Assembly (NCBI RefSeq): GCF_009665255.1
Contig: NZ_CP035687.1
Location: 248,001-312,000 of the forward strand
Length of the DNA: 64,000 nt
Origin: Vibrio metoecus
Lineage (GTDB): Bacteria > Pseudomonadota > Gammaproteobacteria > Enterobacterales > Vibrionaceae
Direction: 5' to 3'
Part shown: one piece after another, positions 8,165 through 16,705 of the stretch
How the letters are laid out: each line of letters starts with the position of its first letter
How positions within the stretch are numbered: the stretch's first letter is position 1
The notes under the pieces: generated by a model
Told to the model about the DNA's origin: nothing
Seen by the model: only the letters and a program-made list of their open reading frames with translations
Databases searched by the model: none
Position numbers and translations under genes: made by a program

Positions 8165-9451
8165 CTAATGAACAGACACCCATTCATTGACACTTTCCTG
8201 AATAGACAAATCATAAAACGCTTGGTCATTACGCACTATCACTTCAAACACTTGGTTATCAAGGCGTCCACAACTGACTTCGTGAGAAAGAATATTCATC
8301 ACCTCTTTGAGTGACATTCTCCCACGATAAGGCCGCGCTTGGGTTAACGCTTGAAATACATCGGCCACAGCAATAATCCGAGAAGGCAGATCAATCTCTG
8401 AACCTTGCAGCCCTCTAGGATAACCGGAACCATCCAACCGTTCATGATGATTACCCGCCCATTCACAAATCATGGAGTTACCAAACATCATCTGTAAGGT
8501 GTAGCGAGAATCGGTAGAGTGACGCTGAATGCACAAATACTCACTTTCATTGAGTTTGCTAGGCTTATGTAAAATATCTTCTGGGGTATGGAGCTTACCA
8601 ATATCGTGTACTAAGCCTGTGAGGTATAAAGCCTTTTGCATCTCAGGATCCAACCCAAGTTCCTTAGCTAACCGCTGACAAATCTCAGCCACTTTTTGCG
8701 AATGGTAGAAAGTGAATTGGCTTTTGGCATCGACGATATTCGCCATCAACATCGCAATCGACATCACATCATCAACTCCGAGCTTCTGCTCAAAGAATGG
8801 AATAGATGGTAAGGTCTGCCCTAACGCTTCAACATGCTGATAATCCATGGAGAACCAAATAAACTCCTTCTCCAATAAGTTTTGCATTTCACGGACTAAG
8901 TCACGCTCAAACAAGGTGCCACTTAAACGCCCAATCTCTAAGCAAACTTGATTACGCGCCTCTTGGGTTACATTGCCAAATTGATCTTTGGGGTACAATT
9001 CTTTGAGGTAATCAATCCGGTCTGATAAAAAAATCAATGCAGCAAAACGTTTATCTCGATCTGCAATATCAATATTTTTCAGATCTTTCCAAGGCGTGTG
9101 GTGATACAAGATCGCATCGGCAAACAGAGACAAAGGAGGGCAATGCGAAAGCAGCTCATAACCTCTCACACAGTGTTGACGAACATTATCCGGCTGCATA
9201 TTTTCAAGCAGATTGTAGAAATCACGCTTCTGGGCTACGCCACAGTCATGGATCAAACCTAAAGAAAAAACTAATTGACACTCCTCCTCACTCCATTCCA
9301 TCGCTTTGGCGCAGGAATACGCCATATATCCAACACGATGACCATGATTGATATCATCAATACCCACCGAATCTAACGCTCGCGCGATGCAGAAAAATGT
9401 TTGTCGTAAATTGACATACCATTGGATTTTTACTGATTTCATTATATGCAT
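8165..9451 (-). CDS. Double-HD (HD-GYP) cyclic dinucleotide phosphodiesterase, V-cGAP1-like
   Basis: A 428-residue cytoplasmic protein from the ATG at 9451. It has two HD-type halves: a degenerate N-terminal one with LIHDCG (HD at 69-70) and a full C-terminal HD-GYP domain with HDIGK (282-283), NHHERLDGSGYP (about 334-345) and RIIAVADVFQALT. No signal or membrane segment is seen. From memory, the V. cholerae protein with this double-HD architecture and genome place (VCA0681) was shown to be V-cGAP1, a phosphodiesterase for 3'3'-cGAMP, the product of DncV. The identity is inferred from context and architecture. The frame is open to 9607 and two further ATGs (9442 and an upstream one) compete, so the start is uncertain. 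It converges on the nap operon and diverges from uhpA. Confidence 0.82.
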   Translation of the reverse strand: MHIMKSVKIQWYVNLRQTFFCIARALDSVGIDDINHGHRVGYMAYSCAKAMEWSEEECQLVFSLGLIHDCGVAQKRDFYNLLENMQPDNVRQHCVRGYELLSHCPPLSLFADAILYHHTPWKDLKNIDIADRDKRFAALIFLSDRIDYLKELYPKDQFGNVTQEARNQVCLEIGRLSGTLFERDLVREMQNLLEKEFIWFSMDYQHVEALGQTLPSIPFFEQKLGVDDVMSIAMLMANIVDAKSQFTFYHSQKVAEICQRLAKELGLDPEMQKALYLTGLVHDIGKLHTPEDILHKPSKLNESEYLCIQRHSTDSRYTLQMMFGNSMICEWAGNHHERLDGSGYPRGLQGSEIDLPSRIIAVADVFQALTQARPYRGRMSLKEVMNILSHEVSCGRLDNQVFEVIVRNDQAFYDLSIQESVNEWVSVH

Positions 9452-9750
9452 CTCGTGCCTAACCGCTCGGTTGTACAACCGCCATATAATAAAAATATAG
9501 TAGACCATGGCGAGCTTGCTAAACGAAAGTTTACTTTGGTGTAACGTGCCAGCTCGGTAGTGGTATTGTTTAAAAAATAACAGCGCTGAATGCGCGGTTA
9601 AAACCATCCAACCTATTGTTATAAAAGTTATTTTATAAATACCTTGTTATTGATTAGATCATCAATCGTTCTTCGTGCGACATGTCTCAGCCATCCCTGC
9701 GTAAAAACATTACACTTTTGTGAATTTGATTTTGCTAGGTGATAAACATC
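9452..9750. other. Divergent promoter region between the HD-GYP gene and uhpA
   Basis: About 300 bp. The AGGTGA before the uhpA ATG is a clear ribosome binding site. I see no convincing operator; the minus-strand frame that extends the HD-GYP gene up to 9607 lacks a supporting start signal. Confidence 0.4.
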
Positions 9751-10377
9751 ATGATTACCATTGCGCTGGTGGATGACCACACGATTGTTCGTTCGGGTTT
9801 CGCTCAGCTACTCAATCTTGAGCAAGATATAAGGGTGCAAGGTGAGTACGAAAGTGCAAAAGAGGCCTTTCATGCCCTTACCCAATCGGAGGTTGATGTT
9901 GCTATCATCGATATTTCGATGCCGGATGAAAATGGGCTGAGCCTGCTAGAGCGGTTGCGCCAACATAACCCGCGTTTCAAAGCGATCATCCTCAGTATTT
10001 ATGATTCTGCTTCATTTGTGAAAAAAGCCTTGGATGCTGGAGCACAAGGTTACCTATCCAAACGATGTGGTCCAAGCGAGCTAGTGAGTGCGATTCGTAC
10101 CGTTGCCTCTGGCAGACGCTATTTGTGCGCCGATGCCTTGGTCAATTTGAGTAATCCCGATATCAATAATGTGCTTGCCGACCTTACCAAGCGTGAAGTT
10201 GAAGTGTTTGATTTATTGGTACAAGGCAAAGAAGTGAAAGAGATCGCGCAAACGCTGTTTCTCAGCCATAAAACCGTTCACGTTCACCGAGCCAACATTT
10301 TGAGCAAATTAAACCTAACCAATAACGTGGATGTGATCCGCTTTGCTTTGCAGCACCACCTGCTCGTGGATGGTTAA
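9751..10377 (+). CDS. uhpA: Sugar-phosphate response regulator UhpA
   Basis: A 208-residue NarL/FixJ-type regulator. The receiver domain has D8-D9, phosphoacceptor D54 in IIDISMPDE and the lysine in YLSKRC. The LuxR-type helix-turn-helix contains LSHKTVHVHRANILSKL, close to E. coli UhpA. I chose the ATG at 9751 because MITIALVDDHTIVRSGFAQLL aligns with E. coli UhpA from its first residue and AGGTGA precedes it; an in-frame start at 9739 adds four residues. UhpB should phosphorylate it. No uhpT is present in the window; the likely target is the ABC transporter downstream of uhpC. Confidence 0.93.
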   Translation: MITIALVDDHTIVRSGFAQLLNLEQDIRVQGEYESAKEAFHALTQSEVDVAIIDISMPDENGLSLLERLRQHNPRFKAIILSIYDSASFVKKALDAGAQGYLSKRCGPSELVSAIRTVASGRRYLCADALVNLSNPDINNVLADLTKREVEVFDLLVQGKEVKEIAQTLFLSHKTVHVHRANILSKLNLTNNVDVIRFALQHHLLVDG

Positions 10378-10379
10378 CG

Positions 10380-11963
10380 ATGGCCAAGCTGTTTCCACTG
10401 ATTTTTGCTTTTGCGCTCTACAGTATTAGCCAATTTAGTCTATGGAATGTCAGCCAATATTTGAGCCACAATCCGCTCCAAGCCTACTTACTTTTCCCCA
10501 CCGGCTTACGCTTGGCGGTCTATTTGTTAGCACGCCCAACACAGACTTGGGTTTGGTTACTGAGTGACATGCTTTTGGCTGGCGCGATCTTGGTGTTACT
10601 TCCAGACCAATCCAGCCCTTTGATGCTGCTGATGCCTTGGGTGGTTTGGCTAGCTGTAGTCATTGCCCGCCGACACTGGCCGAAATTACATTTGTATTGG
10701 CAAAAGTTACTGCTGATTGTGGCACTGGTGCTGCTGCACACCATTTTGGTAGGCCTGACTTTTACCTTGTTGGCGAAACCGCTACAAATGGGGGCGGAGA
10801 CGTTAATTGCCGTGAGTATCGCTTCGCTCACGGGAGGCATTGTACTGACCCCATTTTTGTATCTGGTGGCCGACTATCTCCGTCACCAAACGTGGCATCC
10901 GCTTTCTCCACAACTGATTCACCACGATGTGAAACTTAAACCGAAAATGTTGATGTGGAGCTTACTGTTTTTCAGCTTAGGACTGCTGGCGGAGCTGACG
11001 TTACTTGAGCAGATGAAGCCGTTTGCCCTATTGATCATCTTGCTCCCGACGATTTTTCTTGCCTATCGTTATGGTTGGCAAGGCGGCGTGTTGGCGAGCA
11101 GTTTAAACTGCATTCTGCTAGCGACGGCACGCCAGTTCAGTGGTTCATTCTCTTCGGATCAAGAGCTGCTGATTTTTATGTCGAGCCAAGCTTTTGTCGG
11201 GCTTGGATTGGGTATCGCCATTAGCCGCCAGCATCAGCTCGCTTTATTGCTGCAAAAAATGAACACCCGCTTAGCCAAAGAGCTGCGTGAAAAGCAAGAT
11301 CTCGCGCGCCAGCTTGTTTCTGTGGAAGAGCAGATTCGCAAATCCGTTGCCCGTGAACTGCACGATGAGATTGGCCAAAACATTACCGCGATTCAAATTC
11401 AATCCATGCTCGCTGAACGTTTAGCCAGTAATGATCAAGCCAAACAAGCGGCTTCTACTGTGCAGTCACTCGCCATGCGGATTCATCAATCCACACGTCA
11501 GCTCTTAAAGCAACTACGCCCGCATATTTTGGATGAACTCGGATTAGAACATGCCATTCGCCAACTGGTGCAAGAAATGCGTTTTGCCGAACAAGGTATG
11601 ACGGTTCGCCTCAATATGGGGGTCAATCCGCAAAAGCTGGACGATACCACGCGAGTCACTCTGTATCGGATTGTGCAGGAGTTGCTGAACAACATTTCCA
11701 AACATGCCAAAGCCACCCGCGTACACATCAGCCTATTTCCGGGAAGTGAAATGGTTTTGGAAGTCAAAGACGATGGCATTGGTTTGCCTACCGACTGGCG
11801 GGGGCGTGGGCAAGGCTTAAAAGGATTGAGCGAACGTGTATCTGCACTCGGCGGTCAATTAAAGATGACGTCATCCACTTTCCAAACTGGCACGCGAATA
11901 ATTGTTAACTTACCCACAAAACGCTCAATAACCAGCGAAAAACTAGGAAATATTCCTAGATGA
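10380..11963 (+). CDS. uhpB: Sensor histidine kinase UhpB
   Basis: A 527-residue inner-membrane kinase. The N-terminal half holds about eight hydrophobic segments (MASE1-like, residues about 1-300). The C-terminal half has a HisKA_3 box SVARELHDEIGQNITAIQIQ with H328 and an HATPase domain (VKDDGIGLP). It starts 2 bp after the uhpA stop, so the pair is tightly coupled. In the known system UhpB is held in check or activated by the transporter-like receptor UhpC, which is encoded next. All catalytic features are present. Confidence 0.93.
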   Translation: MAKLFPLIFAFALYSISQFSLWNVSQYLSHNPLQAYLLFPTGLRLAVYLLARPTQTWVWLLSDMLLAGAILVLLPDQSSPLMLLMPWVVWLAVVIARRHWPKLHLYWQKLLLIVALVLLHTILVGLTFTLLAKPLQMGAETLIAVSIASLTGGIVLTPFLYLVADYLRHQTWHPLSPQLIHHDVKLKPKMLMWSLLFFSLGLLAELTLLEQMKPFALLIILLPTIFLAYRYGWQGGVLASSLNCILLATARQFSGSFSSDQELLIFMSSQAFVGLGLGIAISRQHQLALLLQKMNTRLAKELREKQDLARQLVSVEEQIRKSVARELHDEIGQNITAIQIQSMLAERLASNDQAKQAASTVQSLAMRIHQSTRQLLKQLRPHILDELGLEHAIRQLVQEMRFAEQGMTVRLNMGVNPQKLDDTTRVTLYRIVQELLNNISKHAKATRVHISLFPGSEMVLEVKDDGIGLPTDWRGRGQGLKGLSERVSALGGQLKMTSSTFQTGTRIIVNLPTKRSITSEKLGNIPR

Positions 11964-12030
11964 ATACAACTCCTTCCCATGTTTTTCCCACCTCGCTTGA
12001 TTAGGATGAAACTCAATAAGGACAAGCAAT

Positions 12031-13341
12031 ATGAAGATTGTACCTATGGTGCAACCCATTCAGGCAATGGAAATCGATCAGGCTTATCGCCACTGGCGCA
12101 TTCATTTAATGATTTCCATGTATGTCGGTTATGGCGTGTTCTATCTCACTCGTAAAAGCTTCAATTTTGCGATGCCGCAAATGCTCAGTGAGTTAGGACT
12201 CGATTATTCCGATTTGGGTTTTCTCGGTACGCTGTTCTACCTCACTTACGGGGTGTCTAAATTTGTTTCAGGTTTGATGATTGACCGCTCCCGCTCGCCC
12301 TATTTCATGGGGTTGGGATTGATGGCCACCGGCATCATCAACATCGCTTTTGGTTTTAGTTCGTCCTTGTTGGCTTTTACCTTGTTATGGACGGCGAACG
12401 CTTTTTTTCAAGGCTGGGGCTGGCCTGCGTGTGCCAAGGTGCTCACCCACTGGTATTCACGTAGCGAGCGGGGATTTTGGTGGTCAATTTGGAATACTTG
12501 CCACAACTTAAGTGGCGCATTGATCCCCATCGTGATTGGTTTTATCAGCTTAACCTTTGGCTGGCGTTACGGATTCTTGTTTGCCGGCGGAGTTGCGATT
12601 TTCGTTGGGCTTTGGCTCTGTTATCGCATCCAAGAGAAGCCAAGCGAAATGGGGTTGCTTTCAGTCGGTGAATGGCGCGGTGATGCACTTGAACTCGAGC
12701 ACGAAAAAGAAGGCCAAGGTCTCGCCTTCCGCGTCGCGGTTTATCGCTATGTACTGACTAATCGCTACATTTGGCTGTTGTGTGGATCTTACTTGCTGGT
12801 GTACGTGGTCAGAATTGGCATTAACGACTGGGGATCGCTTTATCTGGTTGAGCGGCACGCGTACAACATTCTCAGTGCCAATAGCGCAGTAGCCATGTTT
12901 GAAGTGGGCGGATTTTTGGGCTCGTTGCTTGGTGGCTGGGGTTCCGACTATTACTTTCGCGGCAACCGTGCCCCGATGAATTTGATTTTTGCGTTAGGCA
13001 TTTTTGCCTCCGTTGCGGCCTTATGGCTGACACCTATCGATCATTTATGGTTTTTGGCTGGCTGCTTCTTCTGTATCGGATTTTTTGTCTTCGGCCCGCA
13101 AATGATGATTGGTATGGCTGCCGCAGAATGCGCAAGGAAAGATTTGGCAGGCACCGCGACCGGGTTCGTTGGCTTATTTAGCTATCTCGGTGCAGCGTTA
13201 GCCAGCTACCCCATGTCACTGGCTATTGAAGCATGGGGCTGGGAAGGCTTCTTCTGCCTAATTACTGCGGCAGCAGCCGTGATCAGTTTACAACTGCTGC
13301 CCTTTATAAAAGCTCAGCAACCGGTGACGGAAGATGAGTGA
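12031..13341 (+). CDS. uhpC: Sugar-phosphate sensor/transporter-like protein UhpC
   Basis: A 436-residue major facilitator protein of the organophosphate:phosphate antiporter family with about 12 transmembrane segments (early signature YGVFYLTRKSFNFAMPQM). UhpC binds external glucose 6-phosphate and signals to UhpB. The identity as UhpC, not UhpT, rests on its place directly after uhpB. AAGGAC precedes the ATG. The gap to uhpB is 67 bp. It could retain transport activity, which would matter because uhpT is not next to it. Confidence 0.88.
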   Translation: MKIVPMVQPIQAMEIDQAYRHWRIHLMISMYVGYGVFYLTRKSFNFAMPQMLSELGLDYSDLGFLGTLFYLTYGVSKFVSGLMIDRSRSPYFMGLGLMATGIINIAFGFSSSLLAFTLLWTANAFFQGWGWPACAKVLTHWYSRSERGFWWSIWNTCHNLSGALIPIVIGFISLTFGWRYGFLFAGGVAIFVGLWLCYRIQEKPSEMGLLSVGEWRGDALELEHEKEGQGLAFRVAVYRYVLTNRYIWLLCGSYLLVYVVRIGINDWGSLYLVERHAYNILSANSAVAMFEVGGFLGSLLGGWGSDYYFRGNRAPMNLIFALGIFASVAALWLTPIDHLWFLAGCFFCIGFFVFGPQMMIGMAAAECARKDLAGTATGFVGLFSYLGAALASYPMSLAIEAWGWEGFFCLITAAAAVISLQLLPFIKAQQPVTEDE

Positions 13342-13392
13342 TAAACATAACCAATCTTTACCATCCAATAACGTAACTGTGCTCCACTTTAT

Positions 13393-13415
13393 GACCTGAT
13401 GCAGTACCGACCTGA
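13393..13415 (+). promoter_or_regulatory. Direct repeat of GACCTGA upstream of the afuA-like gene
   Basis: GACCTGA occurs at 13393-13399 and again at 13409-13415, 16 bp apart start to start, 38 bp before the ABC transporter's first ATG. The spacing suggests a tandem regulator site, with UhpA the obvious candidate. The identity of the binding protein is a guess. Confidence 0.3.
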
Positions 13416-13453
13416 CAAGGACACAAGGGAGCATCAACAAGAGGGAAAACCCA

Positions 13454-14488
13454 ATGATTGTTAATGCAAAACGCACGCTGCTGGCACTGAGTGTTCTTGG
13501 TTCAATGATGAGTGCGCCGCTGGTTCATGCGGAAGGCCGTTTGGTGGTGTACTGCAGTGCTACCAATGCGATGTGTGAAGCTGGAACCAAAGCGTTCGCT
13601 GAAAAATACAATGTGAACACCTCCTTTGTACGCAATGGCTCTGGCAGTACACTTGCAAAAATTGATGCAGAGAAAAACAACCCACGCGCGGATGTTTGGT
13701 ACGGCGGCACACTTGACCCACAATCACAAGCGGGTGAAATGGACTTGCTCCAAGCTTACCAATCCCCAGAATTGGCCAACATCATGGAAGGTTTCCGTGA
13801 TCCTGCCAAACGCAAAGGTAACTACTCTTCTGCGGTATACATGGGCATTTTGGGCTTTGGTGTGAACACCGAACGCTTGGCACAAAAAGGCATTCCGATC
13901 CCGCGTTGCTGGGCGGATTTGACCAAACCAGAATACAAAGGTGAAATTCAAATCTCCGACCCACAAAGTTCTGGCACTGCTTATACCGCACTCGCAACCT
14001 TCATCCAGCTCTGGGATGAACCCACCGCATTTGAGTATTTCAAAAAGCTCGACAAAAACGTCTCTCAATACACCAAATCTGGGGTAACGCCATCACGTAA
14101 CTCGGCGCGTGGTGAAGTAGCGATTGGTATCGGCTTCCTGCACGACTACTCGCTGGAACAAGCCAAAGGTGCACCGCTGGAACTCATTTCTCCTTGTGAA
14201 GGTACTGGTTACGAAATTGGTGGCGTCAGTATTATTAAAGGTGCACGTAACCTTGATAACGCCAAACTGTTTGTTGACTGGGTATTGTCGAAAGAAGGCC
14301 AAGAAGTGGCATGGAAACAAGGTGAGTCCTACCAGATCTTGACCAACACCCAAGCGGAACAGTCGCCTAATGCTCTTGATCCGAAAGCACTCAAGCTGAT
14401 CAATTACGATATGGAAACCTACGGTTCTTCTGATGAGCGTAAGCGTTTGATCACAAAATGGGTTAACGAGATCAAAATGGGTAACTAA
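13454..14488 (+). CDS. afuA: Periplasmic substrate-binding protein, AfuA-like (sugar phosphate), often annotated iron(III)
   Basis: A 344-residue secreted binding protein with a signal peptide ending APLVHA (about residue 26) and the FbpA-like fold start LVVYCSATNAM. FbpA-type iron binders use an adjacent pair of tyrosines; at the corresponding C-terminal region this protein instead reads GFLHDYS, with H230-D231, followed by PCEGTGYE. Established work on AfuABC of Actinobacillus and Citrobacter showed that such a protein binds glucose 6-phosphate, fructose 6-phosphate and related sugars, and that the genes sit beside uhpABC, as here. I therefore infer sugar-phosphate import. An iron role cannot be excluded without binding data. 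First gene of the three-gene transporter. Confidence 0.8.
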   Translation: MIVNAKRTLLALSVLGSMMSAPLVHAEGRLVVYCSATNAMCEAGTKAFAEKYNVNTSFVRNGSGSTLAKIDAEKNNPRADVWYGGTLDPQSQAGEMDLLQAYQSPELANIMEGFRDPAKRKGNYSSAVYMGILGFGVNTERLAQKGIPIPRCWADLTKPEYKGEIQISDPQSSGTAYTALATFIQLWDEPTAFEYFKKLDKNVSQYTKSGVTPSRNSARGEVAIGIGFLHDYSLEQAKGAPLELISPCEGTGYEIGGVSIIKGARNLDNAKLFVDWVLSKEGQEVAWKQGESYQILTNTQAEQSPNALDPKALKLINYDMETYGSSDERKRLITKWVNEIKMGN

Positions 14489-14499
14489 CCCGAAATCGT

Positions 14500-14579
14500 A
14501 GTCGCACCGCCACTCGGTGGCGGTATTTCTCCCCTGACACTTAACCTGCTCACTGCTTGCGGGCAGGTTAAGTGCGACT
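14500..14579 (+). other. Structured intercistronic element between afuA and afuB
   Basis: Two perfect hairpins stand side by side: ACCGCCAC-TCG-GTGGCGGT (14506-14524) and a 12-bp stem CACTTAACCTGC/GCAGGTTAAGTG (14538-14549 with 14563-14574). They are enclosed by AGTCG (14500-14504) pairing with CGACT (14575-14579), giving a possible three-way junction. No T-run follows, so this is more likely an mRNA-stabilising or processing element than a terminator. Such elements often let the binding protein be made in excess of its membrane partners. Confidence 0.65.
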
Positions 14580-14597
14580 CAATAATAAGGTTTGACC

Positions 14598-16694
14598 ATG
14601 CATGAGCCTTCTCAAGCGCTGAAACTGACACTCCACCAGCCAGTCAAAACCGATCCGGTTTTTTACTGGCTGGCTGCGGTGCTGTTTAGCTTTATTCTTC
14701 TGCCATCCTTTGCTCTGGATTATGGGCTATTTGAATCCACTCCAGATGAATTTTATGCCGCTATGGGTTGGAGTGAGCCAAACATTTCCTGGTTCTGGTT
14801 TAGTTTGCCTTTATTGCTGGCTTTTCGGCCTCGGCAAGCTCAGGGACGTCAGTCCACAAACCGCCACTATCTCGACATTGCGTATTCTGACTTCTGTATG
14901 CTGGCTATTTTGTTCAGCGCATGGCTAAGCGGCAAAGGATTGGGTTATTCCAGCATCATTCTGTTCACTGCCCTTGGTGCTATTATGACGCTGGCCTTCG
15001 CCCGCTTGGAATACCTCGGTGGCGACCATTTTGTCATTGGCTCGCTGATCAGCATCATTCTGCTGATTGTGATTTTTATTGTTTATCCGAGCATCGCCAT
15101 TTTCCTGCCGATGTTTAAAGATGACATGGGCAACTGGACGGCATGGCAGTTCATGACGATCCTTTCTCAATCTCATACCCTCACCGTCATTTACAACTCG
15201 ATTGCACTCGGCATTGCGGTAGGTGTTGGTGCAACCTTCTTCGGACTGATTTTTGCCATTTACACCACACGTATTGCTAAACGTTCCGCCTTTATCGCGC
15301 GCGTGTTTTCTATTTTACCGATCGTGACACCGCCCTTTATTGTCGGGTTGGGCGTGACTTTAATGCTGGGGCGTTCGGGTTATATCACTGAGTTGATGGT
15401 CGATGGGTTTGGTTTACAGAAAACTAACTGGCTGTATGGCTTCACGGGCATTTGGCTCGCACAGGTGCTGGCGTTTGCGCCGATGTCATTCATGATTTTG
15501 GATGGCGCACTCAAGTCACTGCATCCTTCGTTGGAAGAGGCTTCCTACACCCTCAAAGCCAACCGCTATCAAACCTTCTTCGGCATTATCATGCCGCTAC
15601 TTAAACCTGCGTTAGCCAACTCATTTTTGATCATATTCGTGCAATCATTGGCAGACTTCAGTAATCCCTTGGTACTAGGCGGCAGCTTTGATGTGCTCGC
15701 GACGCAGATCTATTTCTATATTGCAGGGGCACAACTGGATTACGCTTCAGCCAGTACACTCGGCTCGGTTCTGCTGCTGTTCTCACTCGCGATTTTTGTT
15801 GTGCAGTATCTGTGGATCGGCCAGCGTTCCTACGTCACCATTTCTGGTAAAGCCTACCGCGGCGATGTGCAAGAGATGCCCACCTCACTGAAATTGGGCG
15901 TCACTGTGACTTTGTATGCGTGGATGATCTTTAACGTTCTGCTCTACGGCAGCATCTTCTTCGGCAGCTTTACGGTGAACTGGGGCGTCGATTACACCCT
16001 GACCGTCAAAAACTACCTCAATCTGTTTGGGAATGGTATGTCTGATGGCGCTTGGCCGTCACTGATCACCACCATGATTTATGCAGGAGTGGCCGCTCCG
16101 ATTACAGCCCTGTTCGGCTTATTGATTGCTTATGTGGTGGTGAGACAGCAGTTCTACGGCAAAAAAGTGATCGAGTTTTCCACCATGCTCTGCTTTGCCG
16201 TACCCGGTACAGTGGCAGGCGTTTCCTACATCTTGGCGTTTAACGATGCGCCGATTTATTTAACTGGCACCGCGGCAATTGTGGTGATCTCGATGGTGAT
16301 GCGAAACGTGCCTGTGGGTATCCGCTCTGGAATCGCCGGCCTTGGTCAGCTCGATAAATCACTGGACGAAGCATCACTGAGCTTACGTGCCAGCTCATTA
16401 CAAACCATTCGCTACATTATTTTGCCACTGCTGCGCCCCGCGATTCTTTCTACGCTGGTGTACAGCTTTGTGCGGGCGATGACCACAGTCAGTGCGATCA
16501 TCTTTCTGGTTACACCGGAAACCCGCGTTGCAACATCCTACATTCTGAACCGAGTCGAAGATGGTGAGTACGGCATCGCTATCGCCTACGGTTCCGTGCT
16601 GATTGTCGTGATGTTAGCCATCATTTTGTTGTTCGATTTACTGGTCGGTGAAGCTCGCGTTTCTCGTTCCAAAGCCACCAATCAAGATTCTTAG
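14598..16694 (+). CDS. afuB: ABC transporter permease, fused double-domain, AfuB-like
   Basis: A 698-residue inner-membrane protein made of two FbpB-type permease halves with about 12 or more hydrophobic segments. Each half carries the cytoplasmic EAA loop: EEASYTLKANRYQTFFGIIMPLL and, in the second half, DEASLSLRASSLQTIRYIILPLL (quoted in part). The fused arrangement fits AfuB/FbpB. I chose ATG 14598, seven bases after ATAAGG; an in-frame TTG at 14592 adds two residues. It forms the channel for the binding protein encoded upstream and the ATPase encoded 11 bp downstream. Confidence 0.88.
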   Translation: MHEPSQALKLTLHQPVKTDPVFYWLAAVLFSFILLPSFALDYGLFESTPDEFYAAMGWSEPNISWFWFSLPLLLAFRPRQAQGRQSTNRHYLDIAYSDFCMLAILFSAWLSGKGLGYSSIILFTALGAIMTLAFARLEYLGGDHFVIGSLISIILLIVIFIVYPSIAIFLPMFKDDMGNWTAWQFMTILSQSHTLTVIYNSIALGIAVGVGATFFGLIFAIYTTRIAKRSAFIARVFSILPIVTPPFIVGLGVTLMLGRSGYITELMVDGFGLQKTNWLYGFTGIWLAQVLAFAPMSFMILDGALKSLHPSLEEASYTLKANRYQTFFGIIMPLLKPALANSFLIIFVQSLADFSNPLVLGGSFDVLATQIYFYIAGAQLDYASASTLGSVLLLFSLAIFVVQYLWIGQRSYVTISGKAYRGDVQEMPTSLKLGVTVTLYAWMIFNVLLYGSIFFGSFTVNWGVDYTLTVKNYLNLFGNGMSDGAWPSLITTMIYAGVAAPITALFGLLIAYVVVRQQFYGKKVIEFSTMLCFAVPGTVAGVSYILAFNDAPIYLTGTAAIVVISMVMRNVPVGIRSGIAGLGQLDKSLDEASLSLRASSLQTIRYIILPLLRPAILSTLVYSFVRAMTTVSAIIFLVTPETRVATSYILNRVEDGEYGIAIAYGSVLIVVMLAIILLFDLLVGEARVSRSKATNQDS

Positions 16695-16705
16695 GAGACA
16701 TCACC

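Noticed and set aside
7958..8314. 118-residue plus-strand frame overlapping the nap small membrane protein
   Set aside because: It runs through the nap terminator and into the convergent HD-GYP gene; the other frame holds the real 42-residue protein.
13454..14488. Ferric iron-binding protein FbpA
   Set aside because: The tyrosine pair for iron is replaced by HDY and the operon follows uhpABC; the sugar-phosphate reading is better, though not proven.
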